Origin: Photobacterium sp. DA100
GTDB taxonomy: Bacteria > Pseudomonadota > Gammaproteobacteria > Enterobacterales > Vibrionaceae
Length of the DNA stretch: 64,000 nucleotides
Assembly: GCF_029223585.1 (NCBI RefSeq)
Contig: NZ_CP119423.1
Span: forward strand, 3,162,001-3,226,000
Direction: 5' to 3'
Below the pieces are notes generated by a model, which saw nothing but the letters and a program-made list of their open reading frames with translations, was not told the DNA's origin and made no database searches. Below are positions 21,350-30,339 of the stretch, piece by piece. Positions within the stretch are counted from its first letter, which is position 1, and every line of letters begins with the position of its first letter. A program made the translations under genes and the position numbers.

Positions 21350-22456
21350 ATGGCAAATATCAATCAGGACCGTCTGGTCCAACACTTTATTGAACTGGTT
21401 AAAATCGACAGTGAGTCGCGCAACGAGAAAGCAATTGCCGAGACACTGGCCGAGCAGCTAGGTGAAATGGGCTTTGACGTACAGAAGCTTCCTGTTCCTG
21501 CTGAGATCTCCAACGGCTTCAACATCTACGCCAAACTAGAAGGCAAGCTGGAAGGCACTATCCTGCTAAGCTGCCACATGGATACCGTGACTCCGGGTAA
21601 CGGCATCGAGCCAATTATCGAAGACGGTATCATCCGCTCGAAGGGCGACACTATCCTTGGCGGTGACGACAAATCCGGCATCGCGGCCATCATGGAAGCG
21701 GTTCGCTGCATCAAGGCTGACGGCGAAGAGCACCAGACTATCGAACTGGCGTTCACTGTATACGAAGAAGGCGGCCTGCACGGCTCGCAGAACTTCGACA
21801 TGAGCAAAGTCGAGTCGCTAACCGGTATCGTGTTTGATTCTGGTGGCCCAATCGGCACCATCATCACTACCGCGCCGGGCCAGCAGAACCTGAAAGTAAA
21901 CATTACAGGTAAACCAGCCCACGCAGGCCTAGCGCCAGAAGAAGGGATCAACGCCCTGACGGTTGCGGCTGATGCCATCACCAACATGAAGCTATCTCGC
22001 ATCGACGAGGAAACCACCGCAAACATCGGTGTGGTGAAAGGCGGCCAGGCAACAAACATCGTAATGCCTGAGCTTTACATTGAAGCCGAAGCGCGCTCAT
22101 TGGACGACGACAAGCTCCAGGCACAGGTCGACCACATGGTCAACACGTTCGAAGCGGCTGCTGAAAAACACGGCGCGGAAATCAACATTGCCTCCAAGCG
22201 TGCTTACAACGCTTACCGCATCGCCGACAATGACCCGCATGTCGAGAAGATCAAAGCAGCCTTCAAAGCCAATGGCATCGAGCCTATGACCAAGCCGACA
22301 GGCGGCGGTAGCGACGCGAACATCTTCAACAGCAAAGGTCTGAAGACAGTGAACCTGTCTACCGGTATGGCGAAGGTACACACGACCGAAGAGTTCATCA
22401 AAATCGATGACATGGTAGAGATCACTAAGTTCTTGTACACCTACCTAACTCGCTAA
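21350..22456 (+). CDS. M20-family tripeptidase T-like metallopeptidase
   Basis: 368 aa. Zn-binding motifs of the M20 family: SCHMDTVTPGNG (His and Asp), GGDDKSGIAA with the bridging Asp, VYEEGGLHGS with the catalytic Glu-Glu, and VFDSGG. Length and sequence fit the peptidase T-like group (PepT-like, formerly YqjE-type) rather than classical PepT (about 410 aa). It should remove N-terminal residues from small peptides in the cytosol. Single gene with strong GGAGGTG ribosome site and its own terminator. Confidence 0.88.
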   Translation: MANINQDRLVQHFIELVKIDSESRNEKAIAETLAEQLGEMGFDVQKLPVPAEISNGFNIYAKLEGKLEGTILLSCHMDTVTPGNGIEPIIEDGIIRSKGDTILGGDDKSGIAAIMEAVRCIKADGEEHQTIELAFTVYEEGGLHGSQNFDMSKVESLTGIVFDSGGPIGTIITTAPGQQNLKVNITGKPAHAGLAPEEGINALTVAADAITNMKLSRIDEETTANIGVVKGGQATNIVMPELYIEAEARSLDDDKLQAQVDHMVNTFEAAAEKHGAEINIASKRAYNAYRIADNDPHVEKIKAAFKANGIEPMTKPTGGGSDANIFNSKGLKTVNLSTGMAKVHTTEEFIKIDDMVEITKFLYTYLTR

Positions 22457-22464
22457 TCGTTCCC

Positions 22465-22490
22465 AAAGAGGAAGGCTCGCCTTCCTCTTT
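22465..22490 (+). terminator. Terminator after the PepT-like gene
   Basis: AAAGAGGAAGG / CCTTCCTCTTT stem with a 4-nt loop, then TTACT. Confidence 0.85.
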
Positions 22491-22996
22491 TACTCCCCAC
22501 CGATTATCCCGCAAAGGAATAACTACAGCACATCTCTCTTTGTGAGCATAACCGCTTTTTTTCCGCCATTATTGATAAAACAGATAGCCAAGTGACATTG
22601 AAACAAAAGAAAAAGACAGGCAGGCAGCTAGATCATTGGGTCTGAAGCTGCTGGTTGTTCAATCAATAACAAACCCAAAATAAACGGTTAAATATCATAA
22701 CCTTAACAACAAAATAGCGAAGACCCGCCAGGCAAAGCACCATAACGCTTCATGCGCAGAAGATGTTACAAAATGTGACACCGCTTCAATAATTCATACT
22801 CGATACACCTTATTTTAATTTGCGAAATTTGTTCCCTTTTTTTCCCATCTGGAAAAAAAATGATATGCCCACAACGAAACCAATCGCATTTTTTATACCC
22901 GCCAGATCCCCAATTCACTGTTATCAGTACAATCAATATGACATTTAAGAATGCGTATTGCATCAGACAAAGATTTCAAGCAGGAAGCTAGTGAGT
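22491..22996. other. Long intergenic region before an XRE regulator
   Basis: About 500 AT-rich bases. A 65-codon minus-strand frame (22766-22963) has no recognisable domain and I do not accept it. I see no clear operator, riboswitch or RNA; an sRNA cannot be excluded by eye. Confidence 0.4.
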
Positions 22997-23635
22997 ATGG
23001 AATATTTAGACCGAATAAAGCGATTGGCAAAAATCCAAGGGATCAGCCAAAAACAGCTGGGTGAAGCCCTCGATCTACAACAGGGTACTATGAGCCGCAA
23101 GCTCTCTGGCAAGTACGGTATCGAAGTGCGCGAGCTGGAAAAAATTGCCGAGGCACTAAGCACATCGATCAGCTATTTGCTGACAGGCCAAGTTGATACC
23201 GGTACCCAAGCCACCACAACCATCAACAACAATATCGACCAAGGCACTACCAGCACCTATATCCCAATCATCCACCGCAAGGACTTCATGTCCTTTCGCA
23301 GCGGCGCATCGGTTGATGTGATCAGCAAGCGAGCTATCCCACAGCACTTGCTGCGCGAAGACTGCCTAGGCCTGCTGGTAGATAACGAAAACATTGCGCA
23401 ATGTGCGCCGGTGGGCAGCTACGCCCTTGCCACCAAGTCGGCAGCATACCGCCCGAAACAACCGGTCTTTGCCTCGGTACGCGGCAGCGAACCTGATTTC
23501 TACCACATGACCCAACTTGCCGACGGCGTAGTGTTCTCGACCTCGCAACCGGACTTTCCCAACTTGTTTGTCAACAACGGGGAATTCCAGATCCACGGCT
23601 ACATCATCCAATCAGACTGGTCCTACGACCGTTAG
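22997..23635 (+). CDS. XRE-family transcriptional regulator, CI-like
   Basis: 212 aa from the ATG at 22997 (AGGAAG 9 nt upstream); an upstream TTG at 22958 adds 13 residues. N-terminal helix-turn-helix (MEYLDRIKRLAKIQGISQKQLG, ALDLQQGTMSRKLSG) followed by a Thr/Asn-rich linker and a C-terminal beta-rich domain resembling the LexA/CI dimerisation fold (DFMSFRSG, CLGLLVDNENIAQCAPVGSYAL, GEFQIHGYIIQ). No Ala-Gly cleavage site or Ser-Lys dyad is evident, so self-cleavage is doubtful. Not flanked by phage genes; more likely a resident regulator. Target unknown. Confidence 0.75.
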   Translation: MEYLDRIKRLAKIQGISQKQLGEALDLQQGTMSRKLSGKYGIEVRELEKIAEALSTSISYLLTGQVDTGTQATTTINNNIDQGTTSTYIPIIHRKDFMSFRSGASVDVISKRAIPQHLLREDCLGLLVDNENIAQCAPVGSYALATKSAAYRPKQPVFASVRGSEPDFYHMTQLADGVVFSTSQPDFPNLFVNNGEFQIHGYIIQSDWSYDR

Positions 23636-23737
23636 TCATTAGCAGGTCCAACCCTTGCTATGATTAACCTCACTGGCGGCGTGACATCGCGCCGCCAAGT
23701 ATTAGAATAGTAAGCACTCAGAGAATGGATGTTTGCT

Positions 23738-24259
23738 ATGCCTAAAATTATTGTCGCCTCGACCAATCCCGCCAAAATTTCTGCCGTTGAAGCCGCCTTC
23801 AACCATACCTTTCCCGATATCCAGTTTGCTATCGAGGGGATCAGTGTTGACAGCGGTGTCCGCGATCAGCCTATGTGTGCTGACGAAACCCTGCAGGGAG
23901 CGAGAAACCGTGTCTGCAATGCACGCCATGCCGTACCGGACGCTGACTATTACGTCGGCCTGGAAGCCGGTATTGATGGCTCATTCACCTTTGCCTGGAT
24001 GGTGATCGAAAGTGGCGAGACCCGGGGTGAATCCCGCTCGGCCTCACTGCCTCTACCACCACAGGCACTAGAGCAACTGCACCTGGGGGCTGAATTAGGC
24101 GATGTCATGGATGACATGTTCAACCAGACTAATATCAAGCAAAAAGGCGGGGCGATTGCAATGCTGACCAACCACTTGCTCAGCCGCAGCTCGGTCTACC
24201 AACAGGCCTTGATCCTGGCGCTCATTCCTTTCATTCACCCAACATTATTCGCTAAATAA
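23738..24259 (+). CDS. yjjX: Inosine/xanthosine triphosphatase YjjX
   Basis: 173 aa (an in-frame ATG at 23729 adds three residues). MPKIIVASTNPAKISAVEAAF is the ITPase-type N-terminal loop; RNRVCNA, YYVGLEAGI, TFAWMVIES and KQKGGAI are hallmarks of the DUF84/YjjX family. The enzyme hydrolyses non-canonical ITP and XTP to clean the nucleotide pool. Convergent with trpR, as in E. coli where yjjX and trpR are neighbours. Confidence 0.92.
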   Translation: MPKIIVASTNPAKISAVEAAFNHTFPDIQFAIEGISVDSGVRDQPMCADETLQGARNRVCNARHAVPDADYYVGLEAGIDGSFTFAWMVIESGETRGESRSASLPLPPQALEQLHLGAELGDVMDDMFNQTNIKQKGGAIAMLTNHLLSRSSVYQQALILALIPFIHPTLFAK

Positions 24260-24300
24260 ATTAAGGCCGAGTAACAAACCTTTTAGGTATATCTGCAAAA

Positions 24301-24335
24301 AAAGAGCCCCCGGACATGTGATCCGGGGGCTCTTT
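24301..24335. terminator. Bidirectional terminator between yjjX and trpR
   Basis: Perfect 14-bp stem 24301-24314 / 24322-24335 with a 7-nt loop, A and T runs on either side. Confidence 0.9.
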
Positions 24336-24357
24336 TGCATCGGGTGCTCAATGACAG

Positions 24358-24675
24358 TTAAGCGCTAGGGCATTGTTCCTTGAGCAGGGCAGAAAGCCAC
24401 GCCTTGGTGTCGTCATCATGGTGCTTGAGTTCGTTGGAGCCGCGGGTAATGGTCGCAACCCCAACGCCAAGCAACTCACTGATCTTGCGCTGGCTGCGCT
24501 CACCGTTAAGCAGCTCATGCAGAATATTCACTCGGGACAGTAACACCGACCTTTCGTCGGGGGTCAACAGCAGCCTCAGCAAGGTATCGTCTTTGTGCTC
24601 AGCTGTCGCCTGGCGCAAGATATCCACCACCTGTTGCCACTCGGTAAATTCCGGGGTTTCTTGAATATTCGACAT
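24358..24675 (-). CDS. trpR: Trp operon repressor TrpR
   Basis: 105 aa, all helical. TPDERSVLLSRVNILHELLNG, then ERSQRKISELLGVGVATITRGSNELK with the helix-turn-helix, match TrpR; the RGSN is the DNA-recognition end. Represses tryptophan biosynthesis when bound to L-tryptophan. A near-perfect TrpR operator lies 17-34 nt upstream of the start, so the gene is autoregulated. Confidence 0.96.
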   Translation of the reverse strand: MSNIQETPEFTEWQQVVDILRQATAEHKDDTLLRLLLTPDERSVLLSRVNILHELLNGERSQRKISELLGVGVATITRGSNELKHHDDDTKAWLSALLKEQCPSA

Positions 24676-24691
24676 GTCATCCTCATTTGAT

Positions 24692-24709
24692 GTACTCGTT
24701 CTCGAGTAC
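24692..24709. promoter_or_regulatory. TrpR operator before trpR
   Basis: GTACTCGTTCTCGAGTAC, an 18-bp palindrome with the GTACT...AGTAC arms of the trp operator. Confidence 0.85.
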
Positions 24710-24758
24710 TGATTCTATCCCTTTCGCCACCGACAACCTAGCCTTTCCATCAAAAAAG

Positions 24759-26720
24759 CTAATACTTGGCGTTCAATTCATTTTCTTTGAGCAAGGGCAC
24801 CGGGCTCTGGGTCAAGTCTCCATAATAGACTTCGAACATCAAGATGTTCTGCACGTAGCCCCGCGTTTCATTGAATGGGATCGCCTCGATAAAGGCATAG
24901 ACATCCAGCCGACCATCGGTTCCGTTGCGCCAGCGGGTGACCCGGCTCGGTCCTGCGTTATACGCCGCAAAGGCAAAGATACGGTTGTTGTCGTATTGCT
25001 CGAGCATCATTTTCAGGTAGCCGCTGCCAAGGCGAATGTTGACGCCGGGATCAAACAAGCTGTTTTTCCCTTCGTAGTTACGCCCCAGCTTTTTGGCCGT
25101 TTCCTTAGCGGTAGCAGGCATAATCTGCATCAGGCCCCGCGCCCCAACCGGCGAGACCGCCTCGATATTCAGCGCACTTTCCTGGCGAGCCAGCGCCATC
25201 ATGCTAGTGACGGGCAGCTCCCGCTTCTTGCTAAAGAAATCAAACCACCACTTGTGCGCCACCGGGAAGCGGAGTTCAACATAGTCCCAAAGCTGGCCGG
25301 AAATAGTGGCCTGTACCGCCAGGTGATGCCACTTGTTGGTCGCCGCATAAGCCGCCAGGGAAACAATTTTGTCGTTGTCCAGACCCCTTAGCAGGTAGTG
25401 CCATTCACGGTTGGCCGCCAGTAGCTTATCAACAGCAATCAGCTCTTCGATCCGCTCCAAAGTCTGCTTATATTCCTTCACTTCGCCATGGGCGTCCCCC
25501 GCGGTTTTTACCGGGTAGGTAATCGGCTTACCCAGCACCGTCGCCGCTGCTGCGCTGTAGAAATCACGCTGGCCCAAGATCTGGGTATACTTTTTCTCAG
25601 CCAGAGCCTTGTTGCCGTCCCTCTCGGCCAGCCGGGCCTGCCAAAACGTCCAGCGAGTGGTCTGCTTGGCCTGCTCAGGCAGGCGATCTACCCAGACCTT
25701 GACCTCTTCCCATTTATCTTCGCGCATCGCTTGGCGGATACGGCGTTCGAGCAAGCTGATATTGGTCGTTTTCGCCAAGACATTATCACGCCATTCCTGC
25801 AGTTTTTCATCGTCAGTGGCCATCAGCCGGCTGGCGGTATAGTCAGCAAGGGACTGACGCTTGGCTTCGCCAAAATGCTGCCCCTGCACGGTTTTATGGT
25901 ACTGCTTTACCGCCTCGCCGACGTCGCTGCGCACCAGCTTCTTGTATGCCAGCACTGTCAGGTTCTGGTTGAAAGGCGTCACCTGGTGACGCTTGGAAAA
26001 GGCAGCAACCCCCTCGGGCTTGTCGAACAGAGCCATAACCGATTTACCCGATGACTTACTTTTGGCTCCCAACTGTTTGTTGAGATAATTGAGCCGGGCA
26101 CGGTTGCCTTCGGCATACACCAGCAGCATCCGGTCCAGCACCAGCTCATCGGTACGCTGGCCGGCCTTCTGCCACGTATTGAGCAGCGGATCGCACGCAT
26201 CGTGGGTCGATTTTCCCGTCAGCCACAAGGTCTCGGCCCCTTGCCAGGCGACATCCTTGTTGCCGAGCTTGCTCTGGGCGTAATAGTAATGGCAGCGCAG
26301 GACCTGGCTGCGCGGAGGCATCGGCTGAACCTCGATGAAATTTTCCCACCGCTCGGTCGCGGCAAGGTGGGCCAGGTAACGATCCTTGACAGTCGTACTG
26401 AATGGCAGCGCCGAATACTGCTCGATGAAGGCCTCGACTTCGCTCGGCGACTTGGCGAACAGCGTCTGGATAAATTCACGGTAATCAAGATAGGGTGTCA
26501 GGGGGTAGTCATCCAAGCGAGCACGCAACGCCTGGTACGCCGCCAGATCGTTTTCTTCCAGTGCGACTTGGGCCTGCTCATACTGTTCGCGCTGCTGCTC
26601 CAGTGTCGACGCTCGCATCAGGGGCGACAGCAACAAGCCAACAGACAGCACAAGACCTGAAATTACTCTAAGGTTTTTATTGCTAGACACAACAGCCTTC
26701 CATTCGTTTTCCATGTTCAT
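24759..26720 (-). CDS. slt: Soluble lytic murein transglycosylase Slt70
   Basis: 653 aa. Signal peptide (VISGLVLSVGLLLSPLMRA) exports it to the periplasm. A long superhelical alpha domain is followed by the lysozyme-like catalytic domain: MALARQESALNIEAVSPVGA with the catalytic Glu in ARQES, then RGLMQIMPATA and the AAYNAGPSRV motif. Cleaves peptidoglycan to 1,6-anhydromuropeptides. Located next to trpR, as in E. coli. The N-terminal Met is one of two close ATG codons. Confidence 0.95.
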   Translation of the reverse strand: MNMENEWKAVVSSNKNLRVISGLVLSVGLLLSPLMRASTLEQQREQYEQAQVALEENDLAAYQALRARLDDYPLTPYLDYREFIQTLFAKSPSEVEAFIEQYSALPFSTTVKDRYLAHLAATERWENFIEVQPMPPRSQVLRCHYYYAQSKLGNKDVAWQGAETLWLTGKSTHDACDPLLNTWQKAGQRTDELVLDRMLLVYAEGNRARLNYLNKQLGAKSKSSGKSVMALFDKPEGVAAFSKRHQVTPFNQNLTVLAYKKLVRSDVGEAVKQYHKTVQGQHFGEAKRQSLADYTASRLMATDDEKLQEWRDNVLAKTTNISLLERRIRQAMREDKWEEVKVWVDRLPEQAKQTTRWTFWQARLAERDGNKALAEKKYTQILGQRDFYSAAAATVLGKPITYPVKTAGDAHGEVKEYKQTLERIEELIAVDKLLAANREWHYLLRGLDNDKIVSLAAYAATNKWHHLAVQATISGQLWDYVELRFPVAHKWWFDFFSKKRELPVTSMMALARQESALNIEAVSPVGARGLMQIMPATAKETAKKLGRNYEGKNSLFDPGVNIRLGSGYLKMMLEQYDNNRIFAFAAYNAGPSRVTRWRNGTDGRLDVYAFIEAIPFNETRGYVQNILMFEVYYGDLTQSPVPLLKENELNAKY

Positions 26721-27036
26721 TCAGGTCAAACAACCTGTGTGTTTTATTGCATATAAATTCCATCTCGACAAGCCTCTGCCATCCACAGGGCTGGCACCTA
26801 CCACCTTCACGCGGCTCTGTATTGAGCGTAATACCAATTTGCCGTTTTGAATAATCGCGCGCGTTGGTGAATTACAGAAAAATAGCACCGCCATGTTGCA
26901 AGAAAAGTGCACCAACGACACAAAGATGGACGCAGAGTAATCCCTTAACGGCCATAATTATGAACATTGCTGTTAAACTTATGTCCAGAACAGGTAAAAT
27001 ACCCCCTTTCATTTAGTTTAGAGATCGCAAACGGAT
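26721..27036. other. Divergent control region between slt and ettA
   Basis: 316 bases with no gene. A weak plus-strand promoter (TTAAAC, 16 bp, TAAAAT at about 26973-27000) may serve ettA. No operator seen. Confidence 0.4.
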
Positions 27037-28704
27037 ATGGCTGAATACGTCTATACCATGTCGCGCGTGGGTAAAATCGTCCCACCTAAGCGTCAAATCC
27101 TGAAAGATATTTCATTGAGCTTCTTCCCTGGCGCCAAGATCGGTGTTTTGGGCCTGAACGGTGCCGGTAAGTCGACCCTACTGCGCATCATGGCGGGTAT
27201 CGATACCGATATCGAAGGTGAGGCTCGCCCACAAGCAGGCCTGAAGGTAGGCTACCTTCCTCAGGAGCCTGTACTGGACGAAGAGAAAAGCGTACGCGAA
27301 GTGGTTGAAGAGTCTGTGGCGGATGTAAAAAATGCCCTTTCTCGTCTTGATGCCGTTTACGCGGCATACGCCGAAGAAGGTGCAGACTTCGACAAACTGG
27401 CGAAAGAACAGGGTGAACTAGAAGCGCTGATCGAAACCAAAGACGGCCACAACCTAGAGATGCAACTTGAGCGTGCGGCTGATGCCCTGCGCCTGCCTGA
27501 GTGGGATGCGAAAATCAAACACCTGTCGGGTGGTGAGCGTCGCCGTGTGGCTATCTGTCGCCTGCTTCTGGACAAGCCAGACATGCTACTGCTTGACGAA
27601 CCAACCAACCACCTTGATGCAGAATCAGTGGCTTGGCTTGAGCACTTCCTGGTTGACTACAGCGGCACCGTTGTTGCGATCACCCACGACCGTTACTTCC
27701 TAGATAACGCTGCGGGCTGGATCCTGGAACTTGACCGTGGTGAAGGTATTCCATGGGAAGGTAACTACACCTCTTGGCTAGAGCAGAAAGACGCCCGTCT
27801 GAAGCAGGAAGCCTCGCAAGAGAAAGCTCGCCAGAAGACCATCGAGAAAGAACTTGAGTGGGTTCGCCAGAATCCTAAAGGCCGCCAGGCGAAGTCAAAA
27901 GCCCGTATGGCTCGCTTCGAAGAGCTGAACAACACCGAGCACCAGCGCCGTAACGAAACCAACGAGCTGTTCATCCCGCCGGGTGAGCGCTTGGGTGACA
28001 AGGTTATCGAGGTGAGCAACCTGACCAAGTCATTCGGTGACCGCGTGCTTATCGATGACCTGTCGTTCAGCATGCCTAAGGGTGCGATCGTGGGTATCAT
28101 CGGTGCCAACGGTGCCGGTAAATCGACCCTGTTCAAGATGCTAAGCGGCACAGAGCAGCCAGATGCCGGTACCATTGAGCTTGGCGAAACAGTAAGCCTG
28201 GCGTCTGTTGACCAGTTCCGCGACAGCATGAACGACAACAACACGGTTTACCAAGAGATCTCTGAAGGTGCCGACATCATCAAGATCAACAACTTTGAAA
28301 TCCAGGCGCGTGCTTACTGCTCACGCTTCAACTTCAAAGGCAGCGATCAGCAAAAACGCATCGGCGATCTGTCTGGTGGTGAGCGTAACCGTGTCCACCT
28401 TGCCAAACTGCTTAAAGCCGGCGGCAACGTACTGCTACTCGATGAGCCAACCAACGACCTTGACGTTGAAACACTACGTGCACTAGAAGAAGCTCTGCTA
28501 GAGTTCCCTGGCTGTGCCATGGTGATCTCGCACGACCGCTGGTTCCTAGACCGTATCGCGACCCACATTCTTGACTACCGTGACGAAGGTCAGGTTAACT
28601 TCTTCGAAGGTAACTACACCGAGTACACAGATTGGCTGAAGAAAACGCTGGGTGCGCAAGCCGCTGAGCCACACCGTATCAAGTACAAGCGTATTTCCAA
28701 GTAA
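27037..28704 (+). CDS. ettA: Energy-dependent translational throttle protein EttA (ABC-F)
   Basis: 555 aa with two ATP-binding cassettes and no membrane domain. Walker [10 protein letters not shown] and GANGAGKST, signature motifs [15 protein letters not shown] and [15 protein letters not shown], Walker [12 protein letters not shown] and [11 protein letters not shown]. The linker includes the P-site tRNA-interaction region. EttA binds the ribosomal E site and gates entry into elongation according to the ATP/ADP ratio. Single gene followed by a bidirectional terminator. Confidence 0.97.
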   Translation: MAEYVYTMSRVGKIVPPKRQILKDISLSFFPGAKIGVLGLNGAGKSTLLRIMAGIDTDIEGEARPQAGLKVGYLPQEPVLDEEKSVREVVEESVADVKNALSRLDAVYAAYAEEGADFDKLAKEQGELEALIETKDGHNLEMQLERAADALRLPEWDAKIKHLSGGERRRVAICRLLLDKPDMLLLDEPTNHLDAESVAWLEHFLVDYSGTVVAITHDRYFLDNAAGWILELDRGEGIPWEGNYTSWLEQKDARLKQEASQEKARQKTIEKELEWVRQNPKGRQAKSKARMARFEELNNTEHQRRNETNELFIPPGERLGDKVIEVSNLTKSFGDRVLIDDLSFSMPKGAIVGIIGANGAGKSTLFKMLSGTEQPDAGTIELGETVSLASVDQFRDSMNDNNTVYQEISEGADIIKINNFEIQARAYCSRFNFKGSDQQKRIGDLSGGERNRVHLAKLLKAGGNVLLLDEPTNDLDVETLRALEEALLEFPGCAMVISHDRWFLDRIATHILDYRDEGQVNFFEGNYTEYTDWLKKTLGAQAAEPHRIKYKRISK

Positions 28705-28728
28705 TTCGCTGGCTATATCTAGATACAC

Positions 28729-28753
28729 AAAGGGCTGCATCGTGCAGCCCTTT
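28729..28753. terminator. Bidirectional terminator between ettA and radA
   Basis: AAAGGGCTGCA / TGCAGCCCTTT with a 3-nt loop, followed by CTTTTTC. Confidence 0.88.
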
Positions 28754-28813
28754 CTTTTTCATGAGTTTTTAACCAGCAATATTGTTCAAATACCGGTTTA
28801 GGCTGGTGTCTGG

Positions 28814-30202
28814 CTACAGAGCCACGCGTTCGAACGCCGTCAGCGCTTCCTGCAGATCTTCCACCGCGATAATTTCGATGCCCGGGACCTGGCGGCTGGC
28901 GTTGGCCTTAGGGACGATTGCACGGGTAAAGCCCTGCTTGACCGCTTCGCGAATACGCTCCACCCCGTTGGCTGCCGGTCGGATATCGGCGTTGAGGCCG
29001 ATTTCGCCGAACACCAAGACATCCTGCGGTACCGGAGCATTTTTGAAGCTGGAGAAAATCGCCAGCAAGACGGCCAAGTCCGCCGAGGTCTCTTCGATTT
29101 TGATCCCGCCGACACAGTTAACGAAGATATCCATGTCCGACAGCATCACCCCACCATGACGCGCCAGTACCGCTATCGACATTGCTAGGCGGTTGTTATC
29201 GTAGCCGACGGTCAGGCGTCGCGGGTTCTCAGTCACCGAGTTATTGCACAGCGCCTGGATTTCCACCAGCAACGGTCGGGTGCCTTCCCACAATGTGGTA
29301 CACACCGAACCGGCATGGTTCTTATCCGAACGGCTGAGGAAAATCGCCGACGGGTTCTTGACCTGCTTCATCCCGGTTTCGGTCATGGCAAAAAAGCACG
29401 ACTCGGAGTCGGCACCGAAACGGTTCTTGGACGTGCGCAATACCCGGAACTTTTCATCCGCCGTCGACGACAGGGCAAACAGGCCATCGACGATATGGAT
29501 CAGCTGCATCGGACCGGCCACATTCGAGTCTTTGTTGATGTGGCCGACGATCATAAAGGTCACGCCTTCGGTCTTGGCAAAGCGGGTCAGTGCCGCCGCC
29601 GATTCCTTGACCTGGCTCGGGCTGCCCGCCGCCGAGTCGTTATGGGCGACAGTCATGGTCTGGATCGAATCGATGATCACAAACTCGGCCTTCTGTGCCC
29701 GGATATGCTCGATGATCGCCTCGACCGAGGTCTCGGCTACCACATTGATATTGTCGAGGTTTTGGGTGCCCAATCGTTTGGCCCGCTGGGAGATCTGGTG
29801 AATCGATTCCTCACCCGATACGTACAGCGACGACTTCGTCGCAGCTACCGAACCAATACTCTGGAGCAGCAAAGTCGATTTACCGGCGCCAGGATCACCA
29901 CACAGCAGCAACACCGAGCCCGGTACGATACCGCCGCCGAATACCCGGTCCAGCTCGGAAACCCCGGAGCTGTAGCGCGGCAGATCTTTGCTCTCGACCT
30001 CCGACAGTTTTTGCACCTTGGTCGCCGCCCCCGCGTAGCTGCTCGTACCAGCAGCCGAAACGGCGCCCACGGCCGAGCGTGTTTTGGGAACTGTGAACTC
30101 GGTTATCGTATTCCATGCCGCACACGCGCTACACTGGCCCTGCCAGCGGGGGAAGTCTGCGCCACAATCACTACACACATAGGCCCGCTTGGTTTTTGCC
30201 AT
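28814..30202 (-). CDS. radA: DNA repair protein RadA
   Basis: 462 aa. N-terminal C4 zinc finger (CSDCGADFPRWQGQCSAC, residues 10-27), RecA-like core with Walker A GDPGAGKST and the RadA-specific SKNRFG motif, and a Lon-like C-terminal domain. RadA is a DnaB-type branch-migration helicase that helps RecA in recombination and in integration of transforming DNA. Divergent from the PilZ-domain gene; radA, the PilZ gene and serB are neighbours in V. cholerae too. Confidence 0.96.
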   Translation of the reverse strand: MAKTKRAYVCSDCGADFPRWQGQCSACAAWNTITEFTVPKTRSAVGAVSAAGTSSYAGAATKVQKLSEVESKDLPRYSSGVSELDRVFGGGIVPGSVLLLCGDPGAGKSTLLLQSIGSVAATKSSLYVSGEESIHQISQRAKRLGTQNLDNINVVAETSVEAIIEHIRAQKAEFVIIDSIQTMTVAHNDSAAGSPSQVKESAAALTRFAKTEGVTFMIVGHINKDSNVAGPMQLIHIVDGLFALSSTADEKFRVLRTSKNRFGADSESCFFAMTETGMKQVKNPSAIFLSRSDKNHAGSVCTTLWEGTRPLLVEIQALCNNSVTENPRRLTVGYDNNRLAMSIAVLARHGGVMLSDMDIFVNCVGGIKIEETSADLAVLLAIFSSFKNAPVPQDVLVFGEIGLNADIRPAANGVERIREAVKQGFTRAIVPKANASRQVPGIEIIAVEDLQEALTAFERVAL

Positions 30203-30339
30203 GACTCACCTTGATATATTTGGTTAAACACATCCGGAAAACAGATGTAGAATAGGGCTTGCCCTCAGGGTGAAGCAATGCTCAACCCTCTGGGAAATAT
30301 GCCGATAATAAACGAAGAATGAGATAATCAAAAATAACT

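Noticed and set aside
22766..22963. 65-codon minus-strand ORF upstream of the XRE regulator
   Set aside because: AT-rich, no domain, no good ribosome site; could be revisited if conserved.
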